From the NCBI RefSeq assembly GCF_000565015.1, contig NZ_JDFF01000013.1, forward strand, positions 25,978 to 89,977: a DNA stretch of 64,000 nucleotides, given 5' to 3'. The stretch comes from Porphyromonas catoniae ATCC 51270 (GTDB taxonomy: Bacteria > Bacteroidota > Bacteroidia > Bacteroidales > Porphyromonadaceae). The position numbers were made by a program, and so were the translations under genes. Of the stretch, positions 55,692-64,000 are shown piece by piece. Each line of letters begins with the position of its first letter. Position 1 is the stretch's first letter. Below the pieces are notes generated by a model. It was not told the DNA's origin and searched no databases. It saw nothing but the letters and a program-made list of their open reading frames with translations.

Positions 55692-57554
55692 ATGGACGAA
55701 CAGAAAGCGGTCAAAACGCTCAAAGACATCGTCATCCGTTTCTCTGGAGACTCGGGTGATGGTATGCAGTTGACGGGGACAATTTTCTCTGATCTTTCCG
55801 CCATGACGGGGAACACCATCTCGACCTTCCCTGACTTCCCTGCCGAGATACGAGCACCACAAGGTACACTCAGTGGTGTCTCGGGCTATCAGGTACAGAT
55901 TGGCTCTCGTGCAGTACGCACCCCTGGGGAACGAGCCGACATCCTTGTGGCTATGAACCCCGCAGCACTGAAGGTCAGTGTGGGCTATCTCAAGAAGGAC
56001 TCGATCATCATCATTGATACCGATTCCTTCACTGCCAATGACCTCCGTAAGGCAGAGTACATCACCGAGGAGCCGTTTGAGGAACTTGGTCTGAAGACTC
56101 AACAAGTCATCCCTGCCCCTATCTCCTCCATTGTCAAGGAAGGGCTGAAGGACTTCGGGCTGGATGCTAAGTCCGCCCTGCGCTGTAAGAACATGTTTGC
56201 TCTAGGGCTAATCTGCTGGCTCTGTGATCGTCCATTAGGCCCTGCTGAGCAGTTCCTCGACCGTAAGTTCGGCAAGAAACCTGCCCTGCGTGATGCCAAC
56301 ATAGCCTCACTTAATCATGGCTATGACTTCGGGCACAATACACATGCTTCTGCGAGCATCTTCCGCATTGAGACGCAGAAGCCAATCCCTGGTCGCTATC
56401 TCGACATCAATGGGAACAAGGCAACCGCCTACGGTCTAATCGCCGCCTCTGAGCGCGCTGGCCTAGACCTCTTCCTCGGTAGTTATCCCATCACTCCTGC
56501 TACGGATATCCTTCATGAGCTCGCTAAGCACAAGGCACTCGGGGTAAAGACCGTGCAGGCAGAGGATGAGATCGCAGGTATCTGTACTGCTATTGGAGCT
56601 TCCTTTGCTGGGGACTTGGCAGTCACAACAACCTCTGGCCCAGGGCTGGCACTAAAGGGTGAAGCTACTGGCCTAGCTGTGATGGCAGAGATTCCACTAG
56701 TGATCATCGACGTACAGCGAGGAGGTCCTTCAACTGGTCTACCTACCAAGAGCGAGCAAACCGACCTCATGCAGGCGCTCTATGGACGTAATGGCGAGGC
56801 TCCCATGCCAGTCGTAGCTGCTACGACCCCCGACACCTGCTTCCTCTATGCCTATTGGGCTGCGAAGATCGCAGTAGAGCACATGACTCCTGTCATCCTA
56901 CTCACCGATTCCTTCATCGCCAACGGCTCCTCAGCATGGCGTATACCTGATCTAAATAGTCTCCCTACTATTGAACCTAACTACGTCTCCAAGCTTCCCG
57001 AAGGAGTAACAGCTGAGAACTGGAAGCCCTTCTTCCGCGATCAAGAGACCAAGGTCCGCTATTGGGCTGTCCCTGGTACTCCAGGCTTCGAGCATCGTCT
57101 CGGTGGTCTAGAGAAGAATTATACGACCAGCGCTATCAGTACAGATGCTGATAATCATGCTCTCATGGTCAAGACACGTCAGGAGAAGGTAGACTATATC
57201 GCTAACTGTATACCCCAGCTCGAGGTAGAAGGGGATCAGGATGCAGAGCTCCTCGTAGTAGGCTGGGGCGGTACATACGGACACCTCTACGAAGCTACGC
57301 ACAAGGTACGCGAGCGTGGATATAAGATTGCACACCTGCACTTCAGCTTCATCAATCCGCTCCCACTCAACACAGAGGAGCTACTACGTCGCTATAAAAA
57401 GGTCGTTGTAGCCGAGCAAAACAGCGGTCAGTTCGCACGCTACCTACGGGGCATTATTCCCGACTTTGCACCTCATCAACACAATGAGGTGACAGGGCAA
57501 CCCTTTGTCCTCTCGCAGCTAGTCGAAGATTTCATTAAACTTATCGAGGAGTAA
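55692..57554 (+). CDS. korA: 2-oxoglutarate:ferredoxin oxidoreductase, alpha (fused gamma-alpha) subunit
   Basis: The 620 residues combine an N-terminal gamma domain (about 12-190; IRFSGDSGDGMQLTG, DFPAEIRAPQGTLSGVSGYQ) with the alpha domain (GSYPITPATDILHELAKHK, TTTSGPGLALKGEATGLAVM, ADEIAGICTAIGAS-type TPP-pocket Glu). The enzyme converts 2-oxoglutarate and CoA to succinyl-CoA with reduced ferredoxin, or the reverse. 2-oxoglutarate is the likely substrate by family, but other 2-oxoacids are possible. The beta subunit starts 5 nt after the stop. Confidence 0.92.
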   Translation: MDEQKAVKTLKDIVIRFSGDSGDGMQLTGTIFSDLSAMTGNTISTFPDFPAEIRAPQGTLSGVSGYQVQIGSRAVRTPGERADILVAMNPAALKVSVGYLKKDSIIIIDTDSFTANDLRKAEYITEEPFEELGLKTQQVIPAPISSIVKEGLKDFGLDAKSALRCKNMFALGLICWLCDRPLGPAEQFLDRKFGKKPALRDANIASLNHGYDFGHNTHASASIFRIETQKPIPGRYLDINGNKATAYGLIAASERAGLDLFLGSYPITPATDILHELAKHKALGVKTVQAEDEIAGICTAIGASFAGDLAVTTTSGPGLALKGEATGLAVMAEIPLVIIDVQRGGPSTGLPTKSEQTDLMQALYGRNGEAPMPVVAATTPDTCFLYAYWAAKIAVEHMTPVILLTDSFIANGSSAWRIPDLNSLPTIEPNYVSKLPEGVTAENWKPFFRDQETKVRYWAVPGTPGFEHRLGGLEKNYTTSAISTDADNHALMVKTRQEKVDYIANCIPQLEVEGDQDAELLVVGWGGTYGHLYEATHKVRERGYKIAHLHFSFINPLPLNTEELLRRYKKVVVAEQNSGQFARYLRGIIPDFAPHQHNEVTGQPFVLSQLVEDFIKLIEE

Positions 57555-57559
57555 CAGCA

Positions 57560-58597
57560 ATGGATACACAAGAAAGTGGCGTTAAGCTAGACGCCAAGAG
57601 CTTTAAGAGTGACCAATACGTACGCTGGTGCCCAGGCTGTGGAGACCATGGGGTGCTTGCTACCCTGCAGAAGGCTATGGCTGACCTCGGCATCCCAACA
57701 GAGAGGACAGCTGTCATCTCTGGGATTGGCTGTTCATCACGTCTACCCTATTATGTGAATGCCTATGGCTTCCACACCATCCATGGTCGTGCAGCTGCTA
57801 TTGCCACTGGACTAAAAACGGCACGCCCTGACCTTTGTGTCTGGATTGCCACAGGGGACGGTGATAGCCTCGCCATTGGTGGTAACCACTTCATCCATGC
57901 CATAAGGCGTAATGTGGATCTGAACTTCATTCTTTTCAATAACCGTATCTATGGGCTAACAAAAGGACAATACTCCCCGACTTCCGCCCGAGGCTTTGTC
58001 TCTAAGAGTTCGCCCTACGGCACGGTGGAGGATCCGTTCATCCCAGCAGAACTTTGCTTCGGTGCACGCGGACGATTCTTCGCACGCTCGCTGGACATCG
58101 ACATGAAGCTCCTTGGGCAATGTATGCTCGAGAGCGCCCGTCACAAGGGAGCCTCTGTAGTAGAAGTACTAGTGAACTGTGTAATCTTCAACGATGGTAC
58201 CCACAAGGGCGTCTCGCAACGTGAAGTGCGTGACGATCGTTCGATCACCCTACGCCACGGCGAGAAGATGGTCTTTGGCAAGGAGAAGAACAAGGGAATT
58301 GTCCTCGATGGCCTACGTCTAAAGGCTGTGACCATTGGTGAGGATGGGTACACGCTGGACGATGTCTTGACACACGATGCGCACGAAGTAGATCCCACAC
58401 TGCACACGATGCTTGCGATGATGGGGACAACGGGAGATGAGATGCCTGTTGCCTTCGGGGTAATTCGTGATGTAGCGGACATCAGCTACGACGAAGCGGT
58501 CGCGCAACAGATTGAAGAAGTAAAGGCGCAGAAGCCTGGTATCCGTTCGCTCGAGGATATCCTGATGAAGGATCCTTATTGGGAAGTCAAGGAATAA
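57560..58597 (+). CDS. korB: 2-oxoglutarate:ferredoxin oxidoreductase, beta subunit
   Basis: The 345-residue beta subunit binds thiamine diphosphate and the iron-sulfur cluster. CPGCGDHG near residue 25 gives two cluster Cys, the third is GIGCSSRLPYY, and the TPP motif runs from TGDGDSLAIGGNHF to NVDLNFILFNN. GVSQREVRDDR and GKEKNKGIVLDG follow. No separate ferredoxin subunit gene is nearby, as usual for the two-subunit Bacteroidota enzyme. Confidence 0.93.
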   Translation: MDTQESGVKLDAKSFKSDQYVRWCPGCGDHGVLATLQKAMADLGIPTERTAVISGIGCSSRLPYYVNAYGFHTIHGRAAAIATGLKTARPDLCVWIATGDGDSLAIGGNHFIHAIRRNVDLNFILFNNRIYGLTKGQYSPTSARGFVSKSSPYGTVEDPFIPAELCFGARGRFFARSLDIDMKLLGQCMLESARHKGASVVEVLVNCVIFNDGTHKGVSQREVRDDRSITLRHGEKMVFGKEKNKGIVLDGLRLKAVTIGEDGYTLDDVLTHDAHEVDPTLHTMLAMMGTTGDEMPVAFGVIRDVADISYDEAVAQQIEEVKAQKPGIRSLEDILMKDPYWEVKE

Positions 58598-58628
58598 GAC
58601 GCCCCACCATTATTCCTCATAAAAAAAC

Positions 58629-58669
58629 GCAAGGAGCGTGACACTCAAGTCGGGTGTCACGCTCCTTGC
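58629..58669. terminator. bidirectional terminator of korB and NERD gene
   Basis: A 16-bp perfect stem: GCAAGGAGCGTGACAC (58629-58644) with its complement (58654-58669). A-run on the left and T-rich on the right allow use in both directions; the minus direction has the better T run. Confidence 0.85.
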
Positions 58670-58745
58670 ATTTATCGAATATATAAGCGATAACAAGAAG
58701 AATAGAGATAGACAAGTTGTCCCAAAAAGAAAAAGAGAGCGAAAA

Positions 58746-59504
58746 TCAGCTATCCCTAAGTGAGAGCGTGAAACGACAACGCGGGAAACTGCTACAACCC
58801 AGGAATGAGCCATACGCTCCGTAGCGTACGATCAGTCTTCCCCCACACCTCGGACAAACGTGGCTTTCAATCAGTCTCTGTCGCTCTTGTATCCTCTGCT
58901 GGACACTCAAGATATGCCGCTTCTCCATGTTTGTATCTCGGACACAGCTAGAGAGGAGAAGAGCCGTGAATGACTCTACCTCTTCATCCGTTAGCCGTTC
59001 TACCGAATGACTCAAGACGAAGTCCTGCAACTGGCTCAAGTACACAACCCCATCGTTCTGCTCTCCTTTTAGCTCTGCCTTATCCATGAATACCACAACC
59101 TGAATGAACATATCCAGAGGTACCCCCAACAGCTCTTGTAACGCCCTTGTATGGACATAGTTCTGCCTGATTGGATTTTGGAGTGAGTATCTTACCCCGT
59201 ATATATTTTGTGTCCAGTACTCACCGTGCTTTGTGCCATAGATCCAGCCCTTGTAATTCTTTGTTTCGATAACAAAGATGCCGTAAGGAGATACGATTAC
59301 ATGGTCTATCTGGGTAGAGTGGGTTCCATTCTGAAGGTATATATTGTTAAACAGATAGTAGTTACTAGGAAGGGTTGATAGAATTGAGGAAACACACTTT
59401 TCTCCAATCTGCCCTTTGTACTTCGCTGACCTCCATCTGACGAGACACAAATATAGGAGGAGAAGAATAACAACGAGCAGTGGTGTAAACTCCTTTATGT
59501 ACAT
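58746..59504 (-). CDS. NERD nuclease-related protein with topoisomerase-type zinc ribbon
   Basis: 252 residues from the ATG at 59502-59504. An N-terminal membrane segment ([17 protein letters not shown]) precedes a NERD domain ([32 protein letters not shown]), whose Asp and Glu-Thr-Lys resemble a PD-(D/E)xK nuclease core. The C-terminus has a four-Cys zinc ribbon ([20 protein letters not shown], then CSSFPRC) like those of topoisomerase I. It may process or sense DNA at the membrane. A TTG start 48 nt upstream is less likely. It is separated from the DUF3109 gene by about 190 bp without features. Confidence 0.82.
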   Translation of the reverse strand: MYIKEFTPLLVVILLLLYLCLVRWRSAKYKGQIGEKCVSSILSTLPSNYYLFNNIYLQNGTHSTQIDHVIVSPYGIFVIETKNYKGWIYGTKHGEYWTQNIYGVRYSLQNPIRQNYVHTRALQELLGVPLDMFIQVVVFMDKAELKGEQNDGVVYLSQLQDFVLSHSVERLTDEEVESFTALLLSSCVRDTNMEKRHILSVQQRIQERQRLIESHVCPRCGGRLIVRYGAYGSFLGCSSFPRCRFTLSLRDS

Positions 59505-59695
59505 AATAATGTTATTAGCGGTAGAGATATACTTTCCTTCACCCAAATACAATCAGAAAACCTGGTATAGCCTTCCTCCCCTTGTGGGTGTTGTTAAATC
59601 CCGTATTCCCACAGTTTATTCTCAATCCTTCTTTTCTGCATACCAGTCGTTCTCCTAGCTCTTAGTTTTTAGCTCCCTACTTCGAGGAGACTCCC

Positions 59696-60280
59696 TCAAG
59701 TTTCAAGTTGTTCTTCTTGTAGCAGGCGAGCGACGTCCTCAAGCTGGGCGTACCATTCTTCACCGAAGGCCCGAGTAAGCGGACCCTCTAGGAATTTGTA
59801 GACGGGGAGCTGTAGCTGTTTTCCTCGTTTTAGGGCGCACTTGCAAATGGACCACTTGTGGTAATTGACGGCCGTAAAGTCCTTGTAGCGTGTCAAACGG
59901 ATCGGATAAAGCTGGCAACTAATCGGCTTGATGAAGTCACTCTTCCCTTCATAATAGATCATTTCGTAGGCACACCTACAGTTCCCATGCTCATCATAAG
60001 TGGTGAAGACGCAGTCTTTCCCATGCACGATCGAGGTCACTTCGTCTCCATCCTCGTCGAAGTAGCTCACGCCTTGCTCAGCAATAATGGCTTTGGCCTG
60101 AGGAGAAAGCAAATGTTCGACGAGGGGAAGGTACTTGCGCAGCTGGTCTGCCTCACCTGGATCAAGGGGCGCACCACTATCTCCCTCTACGCAGCAAGCA
60201 CCTTTGCACGCAGCATAGTCACAAGCGAAGAGGACATCAAAAATATCCTGGCTGACGATCTTATCTCCTATCTGGATCAT
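59696..60280 (-). CDS. DUF3109 family cysteine-rich protein
   Basis: 194 residues with eight conserved-looking Cys (DYAACKGACCVEGD, HGKDCVFTTYDEHGNCRCAYE, KPISCQLYPIRL, WSICKCALKRG). The spacing suggests metal or cluster binding like the related YkgJ-type zinc/iron-binding families. The function is unknown. It starts 11 nt after mraY in the same direction and is probably cotranscribed with murE-mraY. Confidence 0.85.
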   Translation of the reverse strand: MIQIGDKIVSQDIFDVLFACDYAACKGACCVEGDSGAPLDPGEADQLRKYLPLVEHLLSPQAKAIIAEQGVSYFDEDGDEVTSIVHGKDCVFTTYDEHGNCRCAYEMIYYEGKSDFIKPISCQLYPIRLTRYKDFTAVNYHKWSICKCALKRGKQLQLPVYKFLEGPLTRAFGEEWYAQLEDVARLLQEEQLET

Positions 60281-60291
60281 CCCGTCGAAGC

Positions 60292-61560
60292 CTAGCGGAT
60301 TTTAAGCGTAACAATGGTCAGGACGGCTAGGATAATTCCAACCAGCCAGAAGCGCATCGTGAGCTTAGCTTCAGGTATCTTGTCTACGGGCTTTTTTAAT
60401 AGACTATTGGCAGCAGTCCCACCAGGCAGCTGGAAGTGATGGTGCAGGGGAGCCATCTTGAAAACACGCACTCCTGTGCCTGTACGCATTCGTGTGAACT
60501 TGTAATAGAAACGCTGGATGAACGAGGAGGTAAATTCGGCAATGAAAATGCCACAGAGGATTGGCAGGAGTAGCTCCTTGCGGATAAGGATGGCAAAGAC
60601 CCCGATGATTCCACCAAGAGCAAGGCTGCCCGTATCACCCATGAAGACCTGCGCAGGATAAGAGTTATACCAGAGGAAACCAATTGTTGCACCGACAAGT
60701 GTCGAGGCAAAGATTACCAGTTCTTCTGCTCCAGGGATAAACATCGTATTGAGATAGCCTGCCATATCGTGGTGCGAGGAGACGTAGGCTAAGACGCCAA
60801 GCACAACGCCCACAATGGCAGAGGAGCCTGAGGCTAATCCATCGACGCCATCGGTGAGATTTACGCCGTTGGAGAGCAACATGACGACAAACACCGTCAT
60901 CATGATGAAGATTGTGACACCAACGATTTTCTTCACCGCAGGGTCATCAATTGGTAGGATTTCAGAGTAATCAAGGTTATTATCTTTAACGAAGGGGACA
61001 GAGGTCTGAAAGCTCTTCGTGTCCGTCGTCTCAAAACGAATCTCACGAGCATTCCCCTCACGTATGACCTCACTATTGCGCTTGATGACAACCGAAGGGC
61101 TGAGGTAAAGAGTCACACCGACAATTAGCCCAAGGAACACCTGTCCAAAGATCTTGTAATGCTCTTTCAGCCCGTTCTTATCCTTCTTGAAAACCTTGAT
61201 ATAGTCATCAGCAAAGCCCAGCAGTCCCATCAAGACAGTAGTCACAATCATAAGGATGATGTAGATATTATCAAGGCGGGCAAACAGCAGCGTCGGAATA
61301 AGGATAGCGAGAATAATGATAATTCCACCCATCGTAGGCGTACCTTTTTTTGCCTGTTCACCTTCTAGTCCAAGGTCACGTACGAGTTCGCCGATCTGTT
61401 TACGCTGGAGGTACTTGATGAGCTTACTCCCTAAGATTGTACTGATTAAGAGCGCCAGGATAACCGCGAGCCCTACACGAAAAGAGACGTAGGTAAAGAG
61501 GCGTGAGAAAGGGAAAACAATCCCTTGGCGTGTGAGAAAGTCAAATAAATGATAAATCAT
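60292..61560 (-). CDS. mraY: phospho-N-acetylmuramoyl-pentapeptide-transferase
   Basis: MraY moves phospho-MurNAc-pentapeptide to undecaprenyl phosphate, making lipid I in the inner membrane. The family motifs are visible: GTPTMGG, the DDYIKV Asp pair, NLTDGVDGLA, MGDTGSLALGG and PLHHHFQ. At 422 residues it is about 60 longer than the E. coli enzyme because of a loop (about 155-215; KRNSEVIREGNAREIRFETT), which is typical of Bacteroidota. It lies 19 nt after murE. Confidence 0.96.
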   Translation of the reverse strand: MIYHLFDFLTRQGIVFPFSRLFTYVSFRVGLAVILALLISTILGSKLIKYLQRKQIGELVRDLGLEGEQAKKGTPTMGGIIIILAILIPTLLFARLDNIYIILMIVTTVLMGLLGFADDYIKVFKKDKNGLKEHYKIFGQVFLGLIVGVTLYLSPSVVIKRNSEVIREGNAREIRFETTDTKSFQTSVPFVKDNNLDYSEILPIDDPAVKKIVGVTIFIMMTVFVVMLLSNGVNLTDGVDGLASGSSAIVGVVLGVLAYVSSHHDMAGYLNTMFIPGAEELVIFASTLVGATIGFLWYNSYPAQVFMGDTGSLALGGIIGVFAILIRKELLLPILCGIFIAEFTSSFIQRFYYKFTRMRTGTGVRVFKMAPLHHHFQLPGGTAANSLLKKPVDKIPEAKLTMRFWLVGIILAVLTIVTLKIR

Positions 61561-61579
61561 ACTCTAACGTTAGGTAGGG

Positions 61580-63055
61580 TTAAACTTCTTGTGCGAACTG
61601 AGCTTTGATTACCTCTCGATCATCAAAGTGATGACGCTCTCCATTGATCTCCTGGTACGTCTCGTGCCCCTTACCTGCAACGAGGATAATATCTCCCCGA
61701 TCCGCAAGCATAGTCGCAGTACGAATAGCTTCAGCACGATCAGTAATCCTGAGTGTACGACTCTGTTCGCTGGAGGAAAGTCCATCTAGCATCTCCTGAA
61801 TGATGGTCTCAGGCTTCTCTGTACGAGGGTTATCTGAGGTAAGGATGAGCTTCTCTGAGCGTAAGGCTGCCTCATGCGCCATGATAGGACGCTTCCCCTT
61901 ATCACGATCTCCTCCACAGCCAACGACACAAATGACCTTAGCATCCTTCCCTTTAATCTCTCTGATTGTATCTAGCACATTGACGAGTGCATCTGGCGTA
62001 TGGGCATAGTCTACGATGGCGATATATCCTCGATGAGGAGAGATAAAGGTCTGGAAGCGTCCATCCACAGCCTTCAATGTACTGATGTGGCGAAGAGCCT
62101 CGTCCTGATCCATGCCAAGGAGCAGGGCACTAGCATAGACTGCTAGGATATTGTAGATATTGAAGTCTCCAATAAGCTGAACAAGCACCTCCTTACCACA
62201 GAGCTCAATGGAGGTGCCATAGGGGTAACGCTCTAGGATACGAGCTTTGTAGTCAGCTGGGTTACGCAGAGCATAGCTGTACTTCTTCGCTCGTGTATTC
62301 TGTAGCATCACCGGGCCACTTTTCTCATCGAGATTGGTCAGAGCAAAAGCATCCTTGCCGAGACCATCGAAAAAGCTCTTCTTTGCCTTGAGATAGGCCT
62401 CAACGGTGCCATGATAATCGAGATGATCTCGGGTCAAGTTCGTGAAAATCCCACCACTGAAATGCACACCTGCCGTACGATGCTGTGCCATCGCATGAGA
62501 GCTAACCTCCATGAAAACATGTGTACATCCAGCATCCTTCATCTGGCGGAGGAGTCGCTGTAGCTCAGGAGCAGAAGGTGTGGTATGCGTCGCTGCTTTA
62601 GGTTCGTCCTCAATATAGTTGCATACCGTGCTGATGAGTCCGCAGCGATATCCTGCCGAACGAAAGAGGCGATAGAGAAGGGTAGCTATCGTAGTCTTTC
62701 CATTCGTACCTGTTACCCCAACAATCGTCAGTCCCTCCGATGGATTTCCTTCCCAACGTGCACTCAGCTCTCCAAGAGCCTTTGCCGTATCTTCGACGAC
62801 TAGGTACACGACACCCTCCACTTGTTCCTTCGGCAACTCCTCTACAACCACAGCTGACGCTCCAGCTTCAATAGCTTTATGTACAAACAGATGTCCATCA
62901 GCATGCACGCCTCGCAGTGCGACGAAGAGAGTCCCAGGTGTAACTCGGCGTGAATCTTCAGTTATCTGCGTTATTTTGATTGCTTCGATTGTACTCGTCT
63001 GGCTGGGGGATTGATACCGGATGCCTTGAACGAGATCAAATAATCTGCTTGTCAT
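61580..63055 (-). CDS. murE: UDP-N-acetylmuramoyl-tripeptide synthetase (diaminopimelate-adding type)
   Basis: MurE adds the third amino acid to UDP-MurNAc-Ala-Glu. The 491 residues include the ATP loop [53 protein letters not shown] with the carbamylated Lys region, and DNPRTEKP. The Asn-Pro-Arg of DNPR marks meso-diaminopimelate specificity. It leads a unit murE-mraY-DUF3109. The rest of a classical dcw cluster (ftsI, murD, ftsW, murG) is not here. Confidence 0.96.
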   Translation of the reverse strand: MTSRLFDLVQGIRYQSPSQTSTIEAIKITQITEDSRRVTPGTLFVALRGVHADGHLFVHKAIEAGASAVVVEELPKEQVEGVVYLVVEDTAKALGELSARWEGNPSEGLTIVGVTGTNGKTTIATLLYRLFRSAGYRCGLISTVCNYIEDEPKAATHTTPSAPELQRLLRQMKDAGCTHVFMEVSSHAMAQHRTAGVHFSGGIFTNLTRDHLDYHGTVEAYLKAKKSFFDGLGKDAFALTNLDEKSGPVMLQNTRAKKYSYALRNPADYKARILERYPYGTSIELCGKEVLVQLIGDFNIYNILAVYASALLLGMDQDEALRHISTLKAVDGRFQTFISPHRGYIAIVDYAHTPDALVNVLDTIREIKGKDAKVICVVGCGGDRDKGKRPIMAHEAALRSEKLILTSDNPRTEKPETIIQEMLDGLSSSEQSRTLRITDRAEAIRTATMLADRGDIILVAGKGHETYQEINGERHHFDDREVIKAQFAQEV

Positions 63056-63072
63056 TTCCTTGAAAATATGTG

Positions 63073-63080
63073 CAAAGATA
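63073..63080 (-). promoter_or_regulatory. -7 promoter box of murE
   Basis: On the minus strand the box reads TATCTTTG, about 18 bp before the start codon, so the leader would be very short (about 10 nt). Confidence 0.5.
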
Positions 63081-63311
63081 CCCTTTCGTCGCCTAACGAG
63101 GAAAGCCTAGCTTTGTTTTCCCCTCCACCTAAGTCCTCATCACTCTCGCTGATGCGCAAAGTACTCACCATTGCTCCACACGTATAATCGCCGCCTCCCA
63201 CATATAAAAGGGAGATAGAGCATCATCTTGTGACTGCTCAAGGAGCACCACCAGAACGCACATAACAAATTGATAACAAATATAATAGAGAGTAAGAAAA
63301 AGAATGCTCAG

Positions 63312-63420
63312 CGAGTTGTGGCAACTCGTCACGACAAGTTATGGTAAGTCGTTTCAAAGACTTATGGTAACTCATCGCAACAAGTTACCATAACTCGCCA
63401 CAGAGACTTATAGTAACTCT
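63312..63420. repeat. family A dyad array, copy 5
   Basis: Five 17-bp units start at 63312, 63335, 63358, 63381 and 63404 with 6-nt spacers tcacga, tttcaa, tcgcaa, ccacag. Unit 1 is CGAGTTGTGGCAACTCG, where both arms changed together and keep pairing. Exactly 109 bp. The tail-like ACCCTTTAAATAAGC follows at 63437-63451. The remaining 63056-63742 gap shows only the murE promoter. Confidence 0.95.
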
Positions 63421-63742
63421 TCTCCCCCTATCACCAACCCTTTAAATAAGCTATATTCAGCAACCAAGGGCAATCTCATACAACACCGCACACCCTGCTT
63501 CTTGTACCAAACTCTGATTAGAGAACTCTCCCCTACCTCACCTTAACGGAACAATGATTACCCATCTCGGATTACACAGGCTACGTGATCCTCAAGTCTG
63601 ATGGATTCGTATTCTCATAGGTATTTCATAGCATTTGACTGGTTAGAGACCATTGCACGGTATTTCAAAGGTATATAGGGTTGTGGCTACTTCGTATATC
63701 GCTGATATTTAGCGTCTTTATAACCGAAATAGTCGTATAGCT

Positions 63743-64000
63743 ATGCCTACCAAACAAACCGAATCCGCTCCGAGCTTCCTGCAAGTTTATACGCAGGTGC
63801 GTCGCGACCGCATGAAGCACTCGTTCCTTCGACAGATCAGCGCTTGCGTTGACTGGCGAGGTATTCACACTACTCAACAAGAAGTATACAAAGACCCAGA
63901 ACGCCACAGGCAATCCAGCCTATGATGCCTTGATGATGTTCAGATGCGAGCATTGTGGATAGCCCGCATGCTCCCGATGGACGTATCCTCATCGAAGTGG
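63743..64000 (+). pseudogene. IS5-family transposase remnant (frameshift and internal deletion), runs past window edge
   Basis: From ATG 63743 the frame reads MPTKQTESAPSFLQVYTQ and LRQISACVDW, the usual N-terminus of IS5-type transposases. The likeness then moves to the next frame from about 63860 (FTLLNKKYTKTQNATGNPAY, then DALMMF), so there is a frameshift. At about 63938-63945 it jumps to a third frame, SDASIVDSPHAPDGRILIEV, a segment that in intact enzymes lies well after the deleted part (around the first catalytic Asp). The gene therefore looks inactive. It continues beyond base 64000; the element's left terminal repeat was not identified. Confidence 0.75.

Overview
The window is a stretch of chromosome from a Bacteroidota bacterium, most likely a Porphyromonas-type organism. 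The evidence is a PorV-type type IX secretion protein, Bacteroidota-style promoters (TTTG, about 20 bp, TAnnTTTG), a long-form IspG, a MraY with a periplasmic insertion, a MurE with the DNPR motif for diaminopimelate, a two-subunit 2-oxoglutarate:ferredoxin oxidoreductase, and an IS5-type transposase remnant. Base composition looks close to half GC. The genes are mostly housekeeping and densely packed. The intergenic gaps are unusually rich in regularly spaced dyad repeats.

Layout. 1-5.3 kb: truncated ABC ATPase (-), then acetyltransferase-panD-ffh and trigger factor. 5.7-12.2 kb: an ABC-F ATPase with a dead second site, two rhomboid-family proteins, an EEP-fold phosphoesterase and a deacetylase-like protein. 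12.3-18.5 kb: DAHP synthase/chorismate mutase, folK, murF, then rplM-rpsI, rpsB and tsf. tRNA-Asp at 18.8 kb stands alone between its own promoter and terminator. 19.4-23 kb: an envelope cluster (LysM/binding-protein-like, beta-barrel, SH3 and VanY-like proteins). 23.3-28.7 kb: cation/proton antiporter, glycogen branching enzyme, prs. 29.8-36.3 kb (-): pgsA-like, gtrA, GH3, serine hydrolase and udk, then porV-ispF. 36.9-46.5 kb: HU-like protein, beta-barrel protein, gcvH-purE-ispG-dut, a GNAT enzyme (-), gyrA and a TPR protein. 46.8-50.7 kb (-): LuxR-type regulator, hemerythrin-like protein, sugar kinase, holin-like membrane protein and YtxH protein. 51.6-58.6 kb: aspS, a pRiA4b-like protein, miaA, korAB. 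58.7-63.1 kb (-): NERD protein, DUF3109, mraY, murE. 63.7-64 kb: broken IS5-type transposase.

The most interesting signal lies between the genes. Five gaps each hold the same 109-bp array: exactly five 17-bp dyad units (CGAGTTA, 3 nt, TAACTCG and variants) separated by exactly 6-nt spacers, often followed by a shared tail near TTAAATA. Two other gaps hold 63-bp arrays with the same 17+6 geometry but an unrelated unit (CTATSATAG core) and three units. Two or three more loci show degenerate arrays with the same 23-bp pitch. Different sequences sharing one geometry suggest a common mechanism, such as a binding array, a structured RNA or a mobile-element product, not chance repeats.

Functional grouping: peptidoglycan synthesis and remodelling (murE, mraY, murF, VanY-like, GH3), isoprenoid precursors (ispF, ispG), translation and protein export (rplM, rpsI, rpsB, tsf, aspS, miaA, ffh, tig), nucleotide metabolism (prs, purE, dut, udk) and envelope/secretion (porV, beta-barrels). 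All calls come from reading the sequence; no database search was run.
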